A stretch of DNA of 64,000 nucleotides from Actinomycetospora chiangmaiensis DSM 45062 (GTDB taxonomy: Bacteria > Actinomycetota > Actinomycetes > Mycobacteriales > Pseudonocardiaceae). The stretch spans positions 43,028 to 107,027 of the forward strand of contig NZ_KB903245.1 in NCBI RefSeq assembly GCF_000379625.1. The letters are read 5' to 3'. The position numbers were made by a program, and so were the translations under genes. The notes beneath the pieces are model-generated. The model was not told the DNA's origin and did no database searches. It saw only the letters and a program-made list of their open reading frames with translations. Below, one piece after another: positions 55,710 to 64,000 of the stretch. Every line of letters begins with the position of its first letter. The stretch's first letter is position 1.

Positions 55710-56191
55710 GACGGTGGGCCGGCGGGCCGACGCTCCAGGATCACGAGCGGGATGACCCGCCCGACCTCGTCCGCCCGCCGCCGGTAGGAGACGAAGGACC
55801 CGTACATGGCGTCGAGGCGCGGCCAGAGCCGGGCCCGCTCGCTCTCGTCGGCCTCCCGCGCCCGCACCGGCCGCACCTCGTCGCGCACCTGCACGGTGGT
55901 GTCGGGGTGCGCCCGGAGGTTGTGCAACCAGGCCGGGTGGCGCGGATGGCCGCCCGCCGACGCGACGATCACGAGGTCGTCCCCGTCGGGCAGGTAGAGC
56001 AGCGGGGTGGTGCGCGCGGCGCCGCTGCGGGCGCCGACGTGGTCGAGCAGCAGCATCGTCGGCGCGCCGGGCGCCGTGTGCCCGATACGCCCGCCGGTGA
56101 GGCGGTAGAGCGCCACGTGGGCCCGCGTCGCCGCGGAGACCACGGGCGTGAGCCGGTCGAAGACGTCACCGAACCGCTGCGCCGAGACCAT
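55706..56191 (-). CDS. Deazaflavin (F420)-dependent nitroreductase-family protein
   Basis: ATG at 56191 gives 161 residues. Ddn/FDOR-A-like split barrel: TMLLLDHVGARSGAARTTPL, LYLPDGDDLVIVASAGGHPR, HPAWLHNLRAHPDTTVQV and RLWPRLDAMYGSFVSYRRRA. Members reduce quinones, aflatoxins or nitro compounds with F420H2; FbiD elsewhere in the window supports F420 being made. It lies 29 bp after galK and overlaps lacI, so it is cotranscribed with the galactose genes for no obvious metabolic reason. Confidence 0.9.
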   Translation of the reverse strand: MVSAQRFGDVFDRLTPVVSAATRAHVALYRLTGGRIGHTAPGAPTMLLLDHVGARSGAARTTPLLYLPDGDDLVIVASAGGHPRHPAWLHNLRAHPDTTVQVRDEVRPVRAREADESERARLWPRLDAMYGSFVSYRRRADEVGRVIPLVILERRPAGPPS

Positions 56192-56220
56192 GCGGTGATC
56201 GTAGGGCGACGCGGTCGTCC

Positions 56221-57332
56221 TCACCGCTCCCTCCGCGCCCCCGGCGCCGGGGCGACCTCCCGCACCGTCGGCTCCGGGTCGAGCGTCCGGCAGGCCTCGC
56301 CCACGGCCGCGGCGCGGTCCGTGGGCACCAGCGCGATCACCGACCCGCCGAATCCGCCCCCCATGATGCGGGCCCCGAGGGCGCCCGCGCCGACCGCCGC
56401 CCCGACGATCGCGTCCACCTCCGGCACCGAGACCTCGTAGTCGTCGCGCAGCGAGGCGTGCGACGCGGTGAGCACCGCGCCGACCTCCCGGGGCCGGCCC
56501 GCCCGCACGAGCGCCACCGTCTCGTGGACCCGCGCCTCCTCGGTGACCACGTGCCGCGCCCGCTTCCGCGGCGCCCCCTCGGGCAGGTTCTCGACGGCGG
56601 CCGGGGTCGCGTCGCGCAGCGCCGGCACCCCGAGGGCCTCGGCCGCCGCGACGCACGCCGCGCGGCGGTCGGCGTACCCGCCGTCGGCGAGGTCGTGCCG
56701 CACCCGCGAGTCGATCACCAGGACCGCGAGACCCGCCGTCTCGAACCCGAGCGCGACGTCCTCGGTGGCCATCGACCGGCAGTCGAGCAGCAGCGCCGAG
56801 CCCTCCCGGCACAGCAGCGAGGCCGCCTGGTCCATGATCCCGACCGGCGCCCCCACCACCTCGTTCTCCGCGCGCCGCCCGGCCGCGGCGAGCGCGACGC
56901 GGTCCAGCCCGAGCCCGGCGAGCTCGCTCACGGCGAGGGCGACCGCGCTCTCCAGCGCCGCCGAGCTCGACAGCCCCGCCCCGAGCGGGACCTCCCCGTG
57001 CACCACGAGGTCCCAGCCCCGCTCGACCCCCAGCGCCCACAGCGTGCCGAGCGGGTAGGCGCTCCACCCGGTCGCGATCCCGAGCTTCCCGACGACGAGC
57101 TCGGCCGGCTCGGTGCCCGGGTCGTCGGAACAGACGGTGACCCGGTCGTCGTCGCGGCGGGCGGCCGCGACGAACGTGCGCCGGTCGATCGCGAAGGGCA
57201 GCACGTGCCCCTCGTTGTGATCGGTGTGCTCGCCGATGAGGTTGACCCGGCCGGGCGCGGAGAAGACGCCCTCGGGGTCGCGGCCGTGGACGTCGCGGAA
57301 CGCCTCGAGAATCCGGTCCGCACCCTCGGCGC

Positions 57333-57336
<4 letters not shown>
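56221..57336 (-). CDS. galK: Galactokinase
   Basis: Phosphorylates alpha-D-galactose at C1 (Leloir pathway). GTG at 57336 overlaps the galT stop (GTGA); 371 residues. GHMP-kinase motifs: GRVNLIGEHTDHNEGHVLPF (galactose signature), PLGAGLSSSAALESAVALAV (ATP loop), GIMDQAASLL with the catalytic Asp, and ARIMGGGFGGSVIALV. Followed after 29 bp by the deazaflavin oxidoreductase. Confidence 0.96.
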
Positions 57337-58325
<989 letters not shown>

Positions 58326-58342
58326 CGCGTGGGCTCTCCGGT

Positions 58343-58447
58343 CGACCCGGTCGAGCTCCGCTGCGCTGCGTCTCCGAACGACCCGGTCGAGCTCCGCTGC
58401 GCTGCGTCTCCGAACGACCCGGTCGAGCTCCGCTGCGCTGCGTCTCC
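58343..58447. repeat. 36-bp tandem repeat, 2.9 copies
   Basis: Units at 58343-58378, 58379-58414 and 58415-58447 (last one 33 bp) with no mismatch; each starts CGACCCGGTCGAGCTCCGCT. It begins 18 bp before the galT ATG, so it covers the galT 5' region. No unique spacers, so not CRISPR. Confidence 0.9.
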
Positions 58448-58526
58448 CGCCGAGAAATAGGTGATCGACCTGCCGTCGGGAAGGCGCTCCGGCTCGACGA
58501 CGAGCCCGGGCATCGCGCCGGGATCG

Positions 58527-58553
58527 GTGTCAGCGGTGGCACACGACTGACAC
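58527..58553. repeat. Hairpin repeat, family B (inverted copy)
   Basis: GTGTCAG (58527-58533) and CTGACAC (58547-58553) enclose the loop ggtggcacacg, the exact reverse complement of the loop in the copies at 46644-46703. Core 58529-58551 has one difference from them. Confidence 0.75.
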
Positions 58554-58663
58554 CCGGCGTCCGCGGTGGGCCACCGCTGATCGTCCTCGCCCGTCATCCG
58601 GCCCGTCCCTTCACGCCCCCTTGACGCCCGGCCGATCCGGGCCCACAGTGTGCGCCAGCTAAC

Positions 58664-58675
58664 GATAACGTTCAC
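58664..58675. promoter_or_regulatory. LacI-type operator GATAACGTTCAC
   Basis: Near-palindrome centred on CG (ATAACGTTCA), the usual LacI-family core AACGTT, 40 bp upstream of the symporter ATG. A likely site for the regulator encoded at 54732-55709. Confidence 0.45.
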
Positions 58676-58715
58676 GGGAACCTTCACGGAACCCCGGACC
58701 GCACGAGAGGTCGCG

Positions 58716-60377
58716 ATGCTGCGCCTGAACCCGGGATGGTTGGACTACACACTCCTGGCGCTCTACTTCGTCGTCGTACTGGGCATCGGCCTGGTCGCCC
58801 GCCGCGCCGTCGGCACCAGCGCCGACTTCCTGCTCGCCGGCCGCTCCCTGCCCGCCTGGGTCACGGGCCTGGCCTTCGTCGCCGCCAACCTGGGCGCGAC
58901 CGAGATCATCGGCATGGCCGCGAACGGGGCCGAGTACGGCGTCGCGACGGTGCACTACTACTGGATCGGCGCCGTCCCGGCGATGGTCTTCCTCGGCATC
59001 GTGATGATGCCCTTCTACTACCGCTCGAAGGTCCGGTCGGTGCCGGAGTTCCTGCGGCTGCGGTTCGGCAACGGCACGCACATCCTCAACGCGCTCGTCT
59101 TCGCGATCGCCTCGGTGCTGATCGCCGGCGTCAACCTCTACGCGCTGGCGATCGTGCTCAACGCCCTGCTCGGCTGGCCGGAGTTCCTGGGCATCGTCGT
59201 GTCGGCCGCGGTGGTGCTCGTCTACATCGGCTTCGGCGGGCTCGGGTCGGCGATCTACGGCGAGGTGCTCCAGTTCTTCGTCATCCTCGCCGGGCTGATC
59301 CCGCTCGCGATCGTCGCCGTCCGCCACGTCGGCGGCTTCTCCGCGCTGGCCGACAAGGTCACCGCCTCCGCGCTCGGCGAGGGCGGCCTGCACGCCTGGC
59401 AGGGCACGGGGATCGGCGACGTCACCAACCCGATCGGCGCCAACTGGATCTCGATCGTCCTCGGCCTCGGCTTCGTGCTCTCCTTCGGCTACTGGACGAC
59501 GAACTTCGCCGAGATCCAGCGCGCGCTCTCCGCGAAGGACCGCAGCGCCTCCCAGCGCACACCCCTCATCGCGGCCTTCCCGAAGATCCTCATCCCGGCC
59601 GTCACGATCATCCCCGGCCTCGTCGCGCTGGTCGCGATCCCGAACTTCGGCAACGACGCCACCGGCGGACTGAAGTACAACGACGCGATCCCGGCCCTCA
59701 TCGGCCAGCTGCTCCCCGAGGGCGTCCTCGGTATCGCGCTGACCGGCCTGTTCGCCTCGTTCATGGCGGGCGTGGCGGCGAACGTCAGCTCGCTGAACAC
59801 GGTGGTCACCTACGACCTGCTCCAGCCCTACCTCGCGAAGGGCCGCAGCGACCGCTACTACCTCAACGCGGGGCGCGTGGTCACCGCGGTCGGCGTCGTC
59901 ATCGCGATCTTCACCGCACTGCTGGCCGCCGACTTCAACAACATCATGACCTACCTGCAGTCGCTGTTCGGGATCTTCAACGCCCCGATCTTCGCGACGT
60001 TCATCCTCGGCATGTTCTGGAAGCGCACCAGCGGCTGGGGCGGCTTCGCGGGCCTGCTCACCGGCGTGCTCGCCGGGGCGCTCGTGTTCGTCCTCGCCGA
60101 GGCCGGGGTGGTCGACTTCGGGTCCGGCATCGCCACGAGCTTCTACCAGGCCGGCGCCGCGTTCATCGTCGACGTCGTCGTGACCGTCGTCGTCTCGCTG
60201 GCCACCGCGAAGCCGGAGCCGGAGCGGCTCGCCGGGATCGTCTACGGCGTGCCCGGCGCCGACGGCGTCGTCCCGACGCTGCGCCAGCCCAAGGAGCGCG
60301 TCTGGTATCGCAAGCCGGTCCTGCTCGGCGGTCTCGCCCTCGCGCTGACCGTCGTCCTCAACATCGTCTTCGCCTGA
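58716..60377 (+). CDS. Sodium:solute symporter (SSS family), probable galactose transporter
   Basis: ATG at 58716, with GAGAGG about 6 bases upstream, gives 553 residues and about 14 hydrophobic helices. SSS signatures: TLLALYFVVVLGIGLVARR (TM1), FLLAGRSLPAWVTGLAFVAA, GATEIIGMAANGAEYG, ANWISIVLGLGFVLSFGYWT, and FASFMAGVAANVSSLNTVVT, the region of the Na2 site. It resembles Vibrio vSGLT. Divergence from galTK with a LacI-type element upstream supports Na+/galactose uptake. The small gene downstream (13 bp) is cotranscribed. Confidence 0.9.
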   Translation: MLRLNPGWLDYTLLALYFVVVLGIGLVARRAVGTSADFLLAGRSLPAWVTGLAFVAANLGATEIIGMAANGAEYGVATVHYYWIGAVPAMVFLGIVMMPFYYRSKVRSVPEFLRLRFGNGTHILNALVFAIASVLIAGVNLYALAIVLNALLGWPEFLGIVVSAAVVLVYIGFGGLGSAIYGEVLQFFVILAGLIPLAIVAVRHVGGFSALADKVTASALGEGGLHAWQGTGIGDVTNPIGANWISIVLGLGFVLSFGYWTTNFAEIQRALSAKDRSASQRTPLIAAFPKILIPAVTIIPGLVALVAIPNFGNDATGGLKYNDAIPALIGQLLPEGVLGIALTGLFASFMAGVAANVSSLNTVVTYDLLQPYLAKGRSDRYYLNAGRVVTAVGVVIAIFTALLAADFNNIMTYLQSLFGIFNAPIFATFILGMFWKRTSGWGGFAGLLTGVLAGALVFVLAEAGVVDFGSGIATSFYQAGAAFIVDVVVTVVVSLATAKPEPERLAGIVYGVPGADGVVPTLRQPKERVWYRKPVLLGGLALALTVVLNIVFA

Positions 60378-60390
60378 TCGGGGAGTCACC

Positions 60391-60675
60391 ATGAGCGAAT
60401 CCGTCCAGCCCGGTCGGCCGCAGACAGAGGTCGAGACCGGCAGCCGCATGCAGCGGCTGTTCGATCTGCGCTACGTCATCGGCGCCCTCATGGGCGTCTA
60501 CGGGATCGTCCTCGTCATCCGCGGCCTGCTCGACGGGCCCGAGCAGCTCGCCCGCGCGGCCGGCATCTCGATCAACCTCTGGACCGGGATCGGCCTGCTC
60601 GTCGTGGCCGCGATCTTCCTGGTCTGGGGCGTCACCCGGCCCCTGGGGATCGACGTCGAGGAGAACATCGACTGA
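60391..60675 (+). CDS. Small two-TM protein linked to the symporter
   Basis: ATG at 60391 gives 94 residues with two membrane helices (about 28-47, VIGALMGVYGIVLVIRGLL, and 62-82, LWTGIGLLVVAAIFLVWGV) and an acidic C-terminus (DVEENID). It follows the SSS gene by 13 bp. Similar small proteins are often encoded next to SSS symporters in actinobacteria; an accessory-subunit role is a guess. Confidence 0.75.
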   Translation: MSESVQPGRPQTEVETGSRMQRLFDLRYVIGALMGVYGIVLVIRGLLDGPEQLARAAGISINLWTGIGLLVVAAIFLVWGVTRPLGIDVEENID

Positions 60676-60710
60676 GGTCCCGACGGCGGGTGGCGCTGCC
60701 CGCCCGTGAT

Positions 60711-60755
60711 CGAGCGGCACTCTCGCGCACATCGATGCGGCGAGAGTGCCGTTCG
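60711..60755. terminator. Inverted repeat between convergent genes
   Basis: 16-bp arms (60711-60726, 60740-60755) with one mismatch and core GGCACTCTCGC. It lies after the small membrane protein and before the convergent CoA-transferase stop. Likely bidirectional terminator. Confidence 0.65.
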
Positions 60756-60771
60756 CTCGCCGGTGGAGGAA

Positions 60772-61899
60772 CTAGACCTGCGGGCCGACGTCGGGCACCG
60801 GGTCCATCCGCGGCACCCGCCCGTCGAGGAAGGTGATCGGCGGGAGCAGGGTGCGGATCGGCCCGTTGGGGGTGCCGACCTCCACGAACCGGCCGCGCTC
60901 CTCGTGCTGCGGGTGGGTGAGCACCTGGTCGAGCGTGCGCCGCCGGGCGTTCGCGATCCCGGCCTCCTCAAGCCGCTCGACGAGCTGGTCGCCGGTGAGG
61001 TCGCGCAGGACCCCGTCGATCGTCTCGTGCAGCGCGGGGCGGTTCTCGATGCGGTCGGAGTTCGTGACGAACCGCGGGTCCTCGGCGATCGCGGTGTCAC
61101 CCAGCACGACCTCGCAGAAGCGCTTCCACTCCCGCTCGTTCTGGATCGAGAGCACGACCTCCTGCCCGTCGCCGGCCGCGAACGAGCCGTACGGGGCGAT
61201 CGCGGCGTGGCTGGTCCCGGCCCGGACCGGTGCCCTGCCGCTGCCGGACGCGTAGTGCAGCGGGAAGCCCATCCACTCGCTGAGGGCGTCGAACAGGCTG
61301 ACCTCGAAGGTGGTTCCCTCGCCGGTGCGCTCGCGGTCGTAGAGCGCGGTGAGGATGCCGGAGAACGCGTACATGCCGGCGCCGATGTCGGCGGCCGGGA
61401 TGCCCGCCTTCGCCGGGTACTCCTCGGTGCCCGTGACGGAGACGAGCCCCGTCTCGGCCTGGATCAGCGCGTCGTAGGCCTTCGCGTCGCGGTAGGGGCC
61501 CGACGAGCCGTAGCCCGAGATGCTGCAGTGGATCAGCTCCGGGTGGTCCCGGCGGAGGTCCTCGGCCCCGAGCCCGAGGCGTTCCGCCGCACCGGGCGCG
61601 AAGTTCTGCACGAACACGTCGGCCTGCGCGATCAGCTCCTTCACGCGGCCGAGCTGCTCGGCGTCCTTGAGATCGGCCGTGACCGACTCCTTCGACCGGT
61701 TCAGCCACACGAAGTGGCTCGAGAGCCCGTTGACCGTCGTGTCGTAGTCCCGGGCGAAGTCCCCCCGCCCGGGCCGCTCGACCTTGATCACGCGCGCCCC
61801 GAGATCGGCGAGGTGACGGGTGGCCAGCGGCGCCGCCACCGCCTGCTCGCAGGACACCACGAGGATGCCGTCCAACGGGAGGGCCCGGGTCTCGACCAT
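60772..61899 (-). CDS. CaiB/BaiF-type CoA-transferase (class III)
   Basis: ATG at 61899 gives 375 residues; an upstream ATG at 61956 is an alternative. Motifs: LDGILVVSCEQAVAAPLATR, LADLGARVIKVERPGRGDFA, LNRSKESVTADLKD, VFVQNFAPGAAERLGLG, and the catalytic-Asp region SVTGTEEYPAKAGIPAADIG (Asp of AADIG). These enzymes move CoA between carboxylic acids (formyl-CoA:oxalate, succinyl-CoA:mesaconate and similar). The acid substrate cannot be named from sequence. No acyl-CoA partner gene is adjacent. Confidence 0.92.
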   Translation of the reverse strand: MVETRALPLDGILVVSCEQAVAAPLATRHLADLGARVIKVERPGRGDFARDYDTTVNGLSSHFVWLNRSKESVTADLKDAEQLGRVKELIAQADVFVQNFAPGAAERLGLGAEDLRRDHPELIHCSISGYGSSGPYRDAKAYDALIQAETGLVSVTGTEEYPAKAGIPAADIGAGMYAFSGILTALYDRERTGEGTTFEVSLFDALSEWMGFPLHYASGSGRAPVRAGTSHAAIAPYGSFAAGDGQEVVLSIQNEREWKRFCEVVLGDTAIAEDPRFVTNSDRIENRPALHETIDGVLRDLTGDQLVERLEEAGIANARRRTLDQVLTHPQHEERGRFVEVGTPNGPIRTLLPPITFLDGRVPRMDPVPDVGPQV

Positions 61900-62040
61900 G
61901 CCGGAGATCGTGCCCGTCCCGACCGCCCGGCGCGCGCCGTCGTCCGCGTCACGCATCCGTTCCGCGTCACACGAACCGACCGGGGGTGTTTCCACGAATG
62001 AGCGACACCTGTTCGGCCCAGTGACACCAGGAGTGGGGAC

Positions 62041-63933
62041 ATGAGAGCCGCGAGCACCGCAACTGCCCTGGCAGTGGTCTCCACCCTCGGGGTCGGCGTC
62101 GCCCTGTGCTCCCAGGCTCCTCCTCCCACCGTCCTCGCCGCCGGTCCGGCCCTCGTCGCGCAGGAAGCGGCGGCGCCGGTCGACCGGGCGGCGCGGCTGC
62201 CGTCCGTGCAGGAGGCGTTCGGGTCGAACGCCGCGGCCCTCGCGGCCGAGACCCCGACGGCCCCTGCGCTGGTGCCGCTCGTCGTGACGGCCCCGGTCCG
62301 GGCACTTCCGAGCCAGATCTCCGGGACCCCGGTCGGCGACCAGGGCGTGCTCCGGGTCGCGCACCTCTCCCCCTCGACCGGCACGGTCGACATGTACATC
62401 GAGGGCCCCGGCCTGCCCCTGACGAAGGTCGCGTCCGACGTCGGCTACCGCGCCCTGTCCGGCTATCTCGCCGCCTCCCCCGGCACGTACACGCTGCAGG
62501 CCCGCCCCGCCGGAGCCCCCGCGTCGACCCCGCCCGCCCTGAGCGCGAACGTCGAGGTCGGGGTCCGCACCGCCGAGACCGCCGCCTTCGTCGACGTCGG
62601 CCCCGACGGGACACCGCAGGCCGAGGTCCTCCAGGACGGCACGCAGGTCGCCGCCCCGGGCAAGGCCTTCGTGCGCGTCGTGTCCGCGGCCGCCGGCGTC
62701 GGGCCGCTCAGCGTCGTCGCCGAGGGCGGCGGGCCGATCGCCTCCTCGATCTTCTATGGCGCCAGCTCGCCGTACGCCCAGGTCGACGCCCGGTCCTGGA
62801 CGATGGACGTCACGACGACGTCGGGCCAGACCGTCCGCGCGACGCTGCCGGTCACGAGCACCTCGGTGAACACGGTCGTCGTCACCCGGAACCCGCAGGG
62901 CGACCTCGCCGTCACGGCCGTGCCGGACGCCGCGCCCCTGTTCGCGGCCGCTCCCGCCCCGGCCGCGCCCGCTGCGCCGCCCGCACCCGCAGCCCCGGCC
63001 GCACCCGCGGCTCCGGCGCCCGCCTCCCCGGCACCGGCCTCGCCCGCGCCCGCTGCGCCGCCCGCACCCGCAGCACCGGCGCCCGCCTCCCCGGCACCGG
63101 CCGCCCCGCCCGCACCCGCCGCGCCGGCCTCCCCGGCGCCGGCCGCGCCGGCCGCCCCGCCCGCACCCGCCTCCCCTGCGCCCGCCGCGCCGCCCGCACC
63201 CGCCGCGCCGCCCGCACCCGCCGCGCCGCCCGCACCGGCCCAGGTGAGCACCTCCGGGCCGCCCACCCCGGCGCCCACGACCACCCCCGCGCCGGCCACC
63301 ACCTCGGCGCCCCCCGCGACGACCCCCTCGGCGCCACCCACCGGCACCACCCCGTCGACGGGCATCCCGCGGCCGACCCCCCAGGGCGGGGTGCCGGCCG
63401 GATTCGGCGGCATGGCGACCTCGTTCGTCGACGGCACGCTGCCGGGCGTGGCACCGATCACGCCCGGCCTGCCGACCTGGGGCGCGCCGACGAGCCCCGT
63501 ACGGCCGGCCGGTCTCGTCGCGCCGGGAGCGAAGATCGACACCCCCGTCGTCGGGACCCTGGGGCTCGAACCCGACGGCGAGCTGCAGGCGCCCGCGACT
63601 CCGCAGGACGTCGGCTGGTTCGGCGCGACGCCGGGCGACACCGGGCCGGCGGTGCTGGTCGGGCACGTCGACTCGTGGCGCGGGCCGGGCGTGTTCTGGA
63701 ACCTCAAGGACCTGAAGCCGGGCGACCCGATCGACGTGCCGCGCAGCGACGGCACGGTGGCGCGGTTCGCGGTGGACCGGGTGCAGACGGTCGACAAGGA
63801 CACCTTCCCCACCCAGGCGGTCTACGGCCCGACGGCGGGTCCCTCGCTGCGGCTGATCACCTGCGGCGGGCCGTTCGACCGCACCGTGCGCTCCTACGAG
63901 GACAACGTCATCGTCTTCGCCTCGCCGCGCTGA
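62041..63933 (+). CDS. Secreted DUF4397-linker-class F sortase fusion
   Basis: ATG at 62041 gives 630 residues. Signal peptide about 1-35. A DUF4397 domain (about 101-300) opens GVLRVAHLSPSTGTVDMYIE with beta-rich repeats. A Pro/Ala/Ser-only linker spans about 302-400, then a Pro/Thr stretch to about 450. The class F sortase domain (about 495-630) has His542 (LVGHVDSWRGPGVFWNL), Cys608 (LRLITCGGPFD) and Arg614 (RTVRSYEDNVIVFA), a complete catalytic triad. It would act at the cell surface as a transpeptidase or protease on unknown substrates. The hairpin after its stop marks transcript end. Confidence 0.88.
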   Translation: MRAASTATALAVVSTLGVGVALCSQAPPPTVLAAGPALVAQEAAAPVDRAARLPSVQEAFGSNAAALAAETPTAPALVPLVVTAPVRALPSQISGTPVGDQGVLRVAHLSPSTGTVDMYIEGPGLPLTKVASDVGYRALSGYLAASPGTYTLQARPAGAPASTPPALSANVEVGVRTAETAAFVDVGPDGTPQAEVLQDGTQVAAPGKAFVRVVSAAAGVGPLSVVAEGGGPIASSIFYGASSPYAQVDARSWTMDVTTTSGQTVRATLPVTSTSVNTVVVTRNPQGDLAVTAVPDAAPLFAAAPAPAAPAAPPAPAAPAAPAAPAPASPAPASPAPAAPPAPAAPAPASPAPAAPPAPAAPASPAPAAPAAPPAPASPAPAAPPAPAAPPAPAAPPAPAQVSTSGPPTPAPTTTPAPATTSAPPATTPSAPPTGTTPSTGIPRPTPQGGVPAGFGGMATSFVDGTLPGVAPITPGLPTWGAPTSPVRPAGLVAPGAKIDTPVVGTLGLEPDGELQAPATPQDVGWFGATPGDTGPAVLVGHVDSWRGPGVFWNLKDLKPGDPIDVPRSDGTVARFAVDRVQTVDKDTFPTQAVYGPTAGPSLRLITCGGPFDRTVRSYEDNVIVFASPR

Positions 63934-63941
63934 TCGGGCGA

Positions 63942-63983
63942 GCACCTCGGTGGTCCGACCGCCCGGTCGCCACCGAGGGGTGC
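63942..63983. terminator. Long hairpin terminator after the sortase gene
   Basis: Outer arms GCACCTCGGTGG (63942-63953) and CCACCGAGGGGTGC (63970-63983), inner arms CGACC/GGTCG (63956-63960, 63965-63969), loop GCCC. Nine bases after the sortase stop. Confidence 0.75.
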
Positions 63984-64000
63984 GTGATCCCCGGGGTTGA

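Larger units (their letters stand above)
58326..58715. other. Divergent galT/symporter gap with repeats and operator
   Basis: This 390-bp space holds, in order, a 36-bp tandem repeat (58343-58447), an inverted family B hairpin (58527-58553), a small palindrome CGGTGGGCCACCG (58564-58576), and a LacI-type element (58664-58675). No gene is supported in it. Confidence 0.6.

Noticed and set aside
58343-58447. 36-bp repeats suggesting a CRISPR array
   Set aside because: The units are directly adjacent with no spacers, and there are no cas genes.

Overview
The window is about 73-75% G+C by eye, almost gap-free, with many GTG starts, 1-4 bp stop/start overlaps and a strong third-position G/C bias. 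This points to a high-GC actinobacterium. SepIVA, actinobacterial type Pyc, ThiL, DUF3515, FbiD, MutT1, LeuCD/IclR and an F420-type deazaflavin oxidoreductase all occur here. The backbone order (fpg-rnc-yceD-sepIVA-coaD-rsmD-pyc-recG-rpmB-ung-thiL-DUF3515-ddlA-gpsA-fbiD-ppk-mutT1-leuDC-iclR) follows the Mycobacterium tuberculosis Rv2924c-Rv2989 block as I know it. I infer a member of the Pseudonocardiales/Mycobacteriales, most likely Pseudonocardiaceae. This is a chromosomal core region; I see no prophage, insertion sequence or CRISPR array.

Layout. 1-691: end of a membrane protein. 739-4490 (minus): DNA repair, RNA processing, ribosome, septation and CoA genes. 4569-7419: accessory genes (GNAT, MaoC-like dehydratase, a frameshifted DUF559 gene, a small conserved protein). 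7459-11381: rsmD and pyc. 11491-14452: membrane protein, secreted hydrolase, NlpC/P60 endopeptidase. 14779-18954: recG, rpmB, DUF397, ung. 18954-20042: gamma-carbonic-anhydrase-like protein and a frameshifted GNAT. 20104-24902: HAD phosphatase plus glcDEF (glycolate oxidation). 24955-30624: thiL, Lrp-type ligand-binding protein, DUF3515, ddlA, a MocR/PdxR regulator with a divergent FMN-barrel gene, anti-sigma-type ATPase. 30683-36673: gpsA, plsC, fbiD, ppk, mutT1.

36846-43792 is an insertion relative to the conserved backbone. It holds a GlxA-type copper radical oxidase and three genes whose products fit the oxygenase route of arginine breakdown (arginine 2-monooxygenase, guanidinobutyramide amidase, guanidinobutyrase), followed by a LysR/SDR pair. 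43868-46624 holds leuDC with a divergent IclR regulator and a clear inverted-repeat operator. 46791-49909: SDR, FMN-barrel protein, minimal catalase, DMSP-lyase-family cupin. 49987-50184: tRNA-Glu(CTC) and tRNA-Gln(CTG). 50340-54670: ileS, VOC protein, DUF899 protein. 54732-60675: a galactose island (lacI, deazaflavin oxidoreductase, galK, galT, divergent sodium:solute symporter and a small membrane protein). 60772-63933: a CaiB/BaiF CoA-transferase and a secreted protein joining a DUF4397 domain, a long Pro/Ala linker and a class F sortase.

Intergenic spaces, mainly between convergent genes, carry several families of short palindromic repeats. Several genes have a TANNNT-like hexamer 6-8 bases before the start codon, suggesting leaderless transcripts. 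Two genes (near 6590 and 19678) are broken by single-base frameshifts that may be real decay or sequencing errors.
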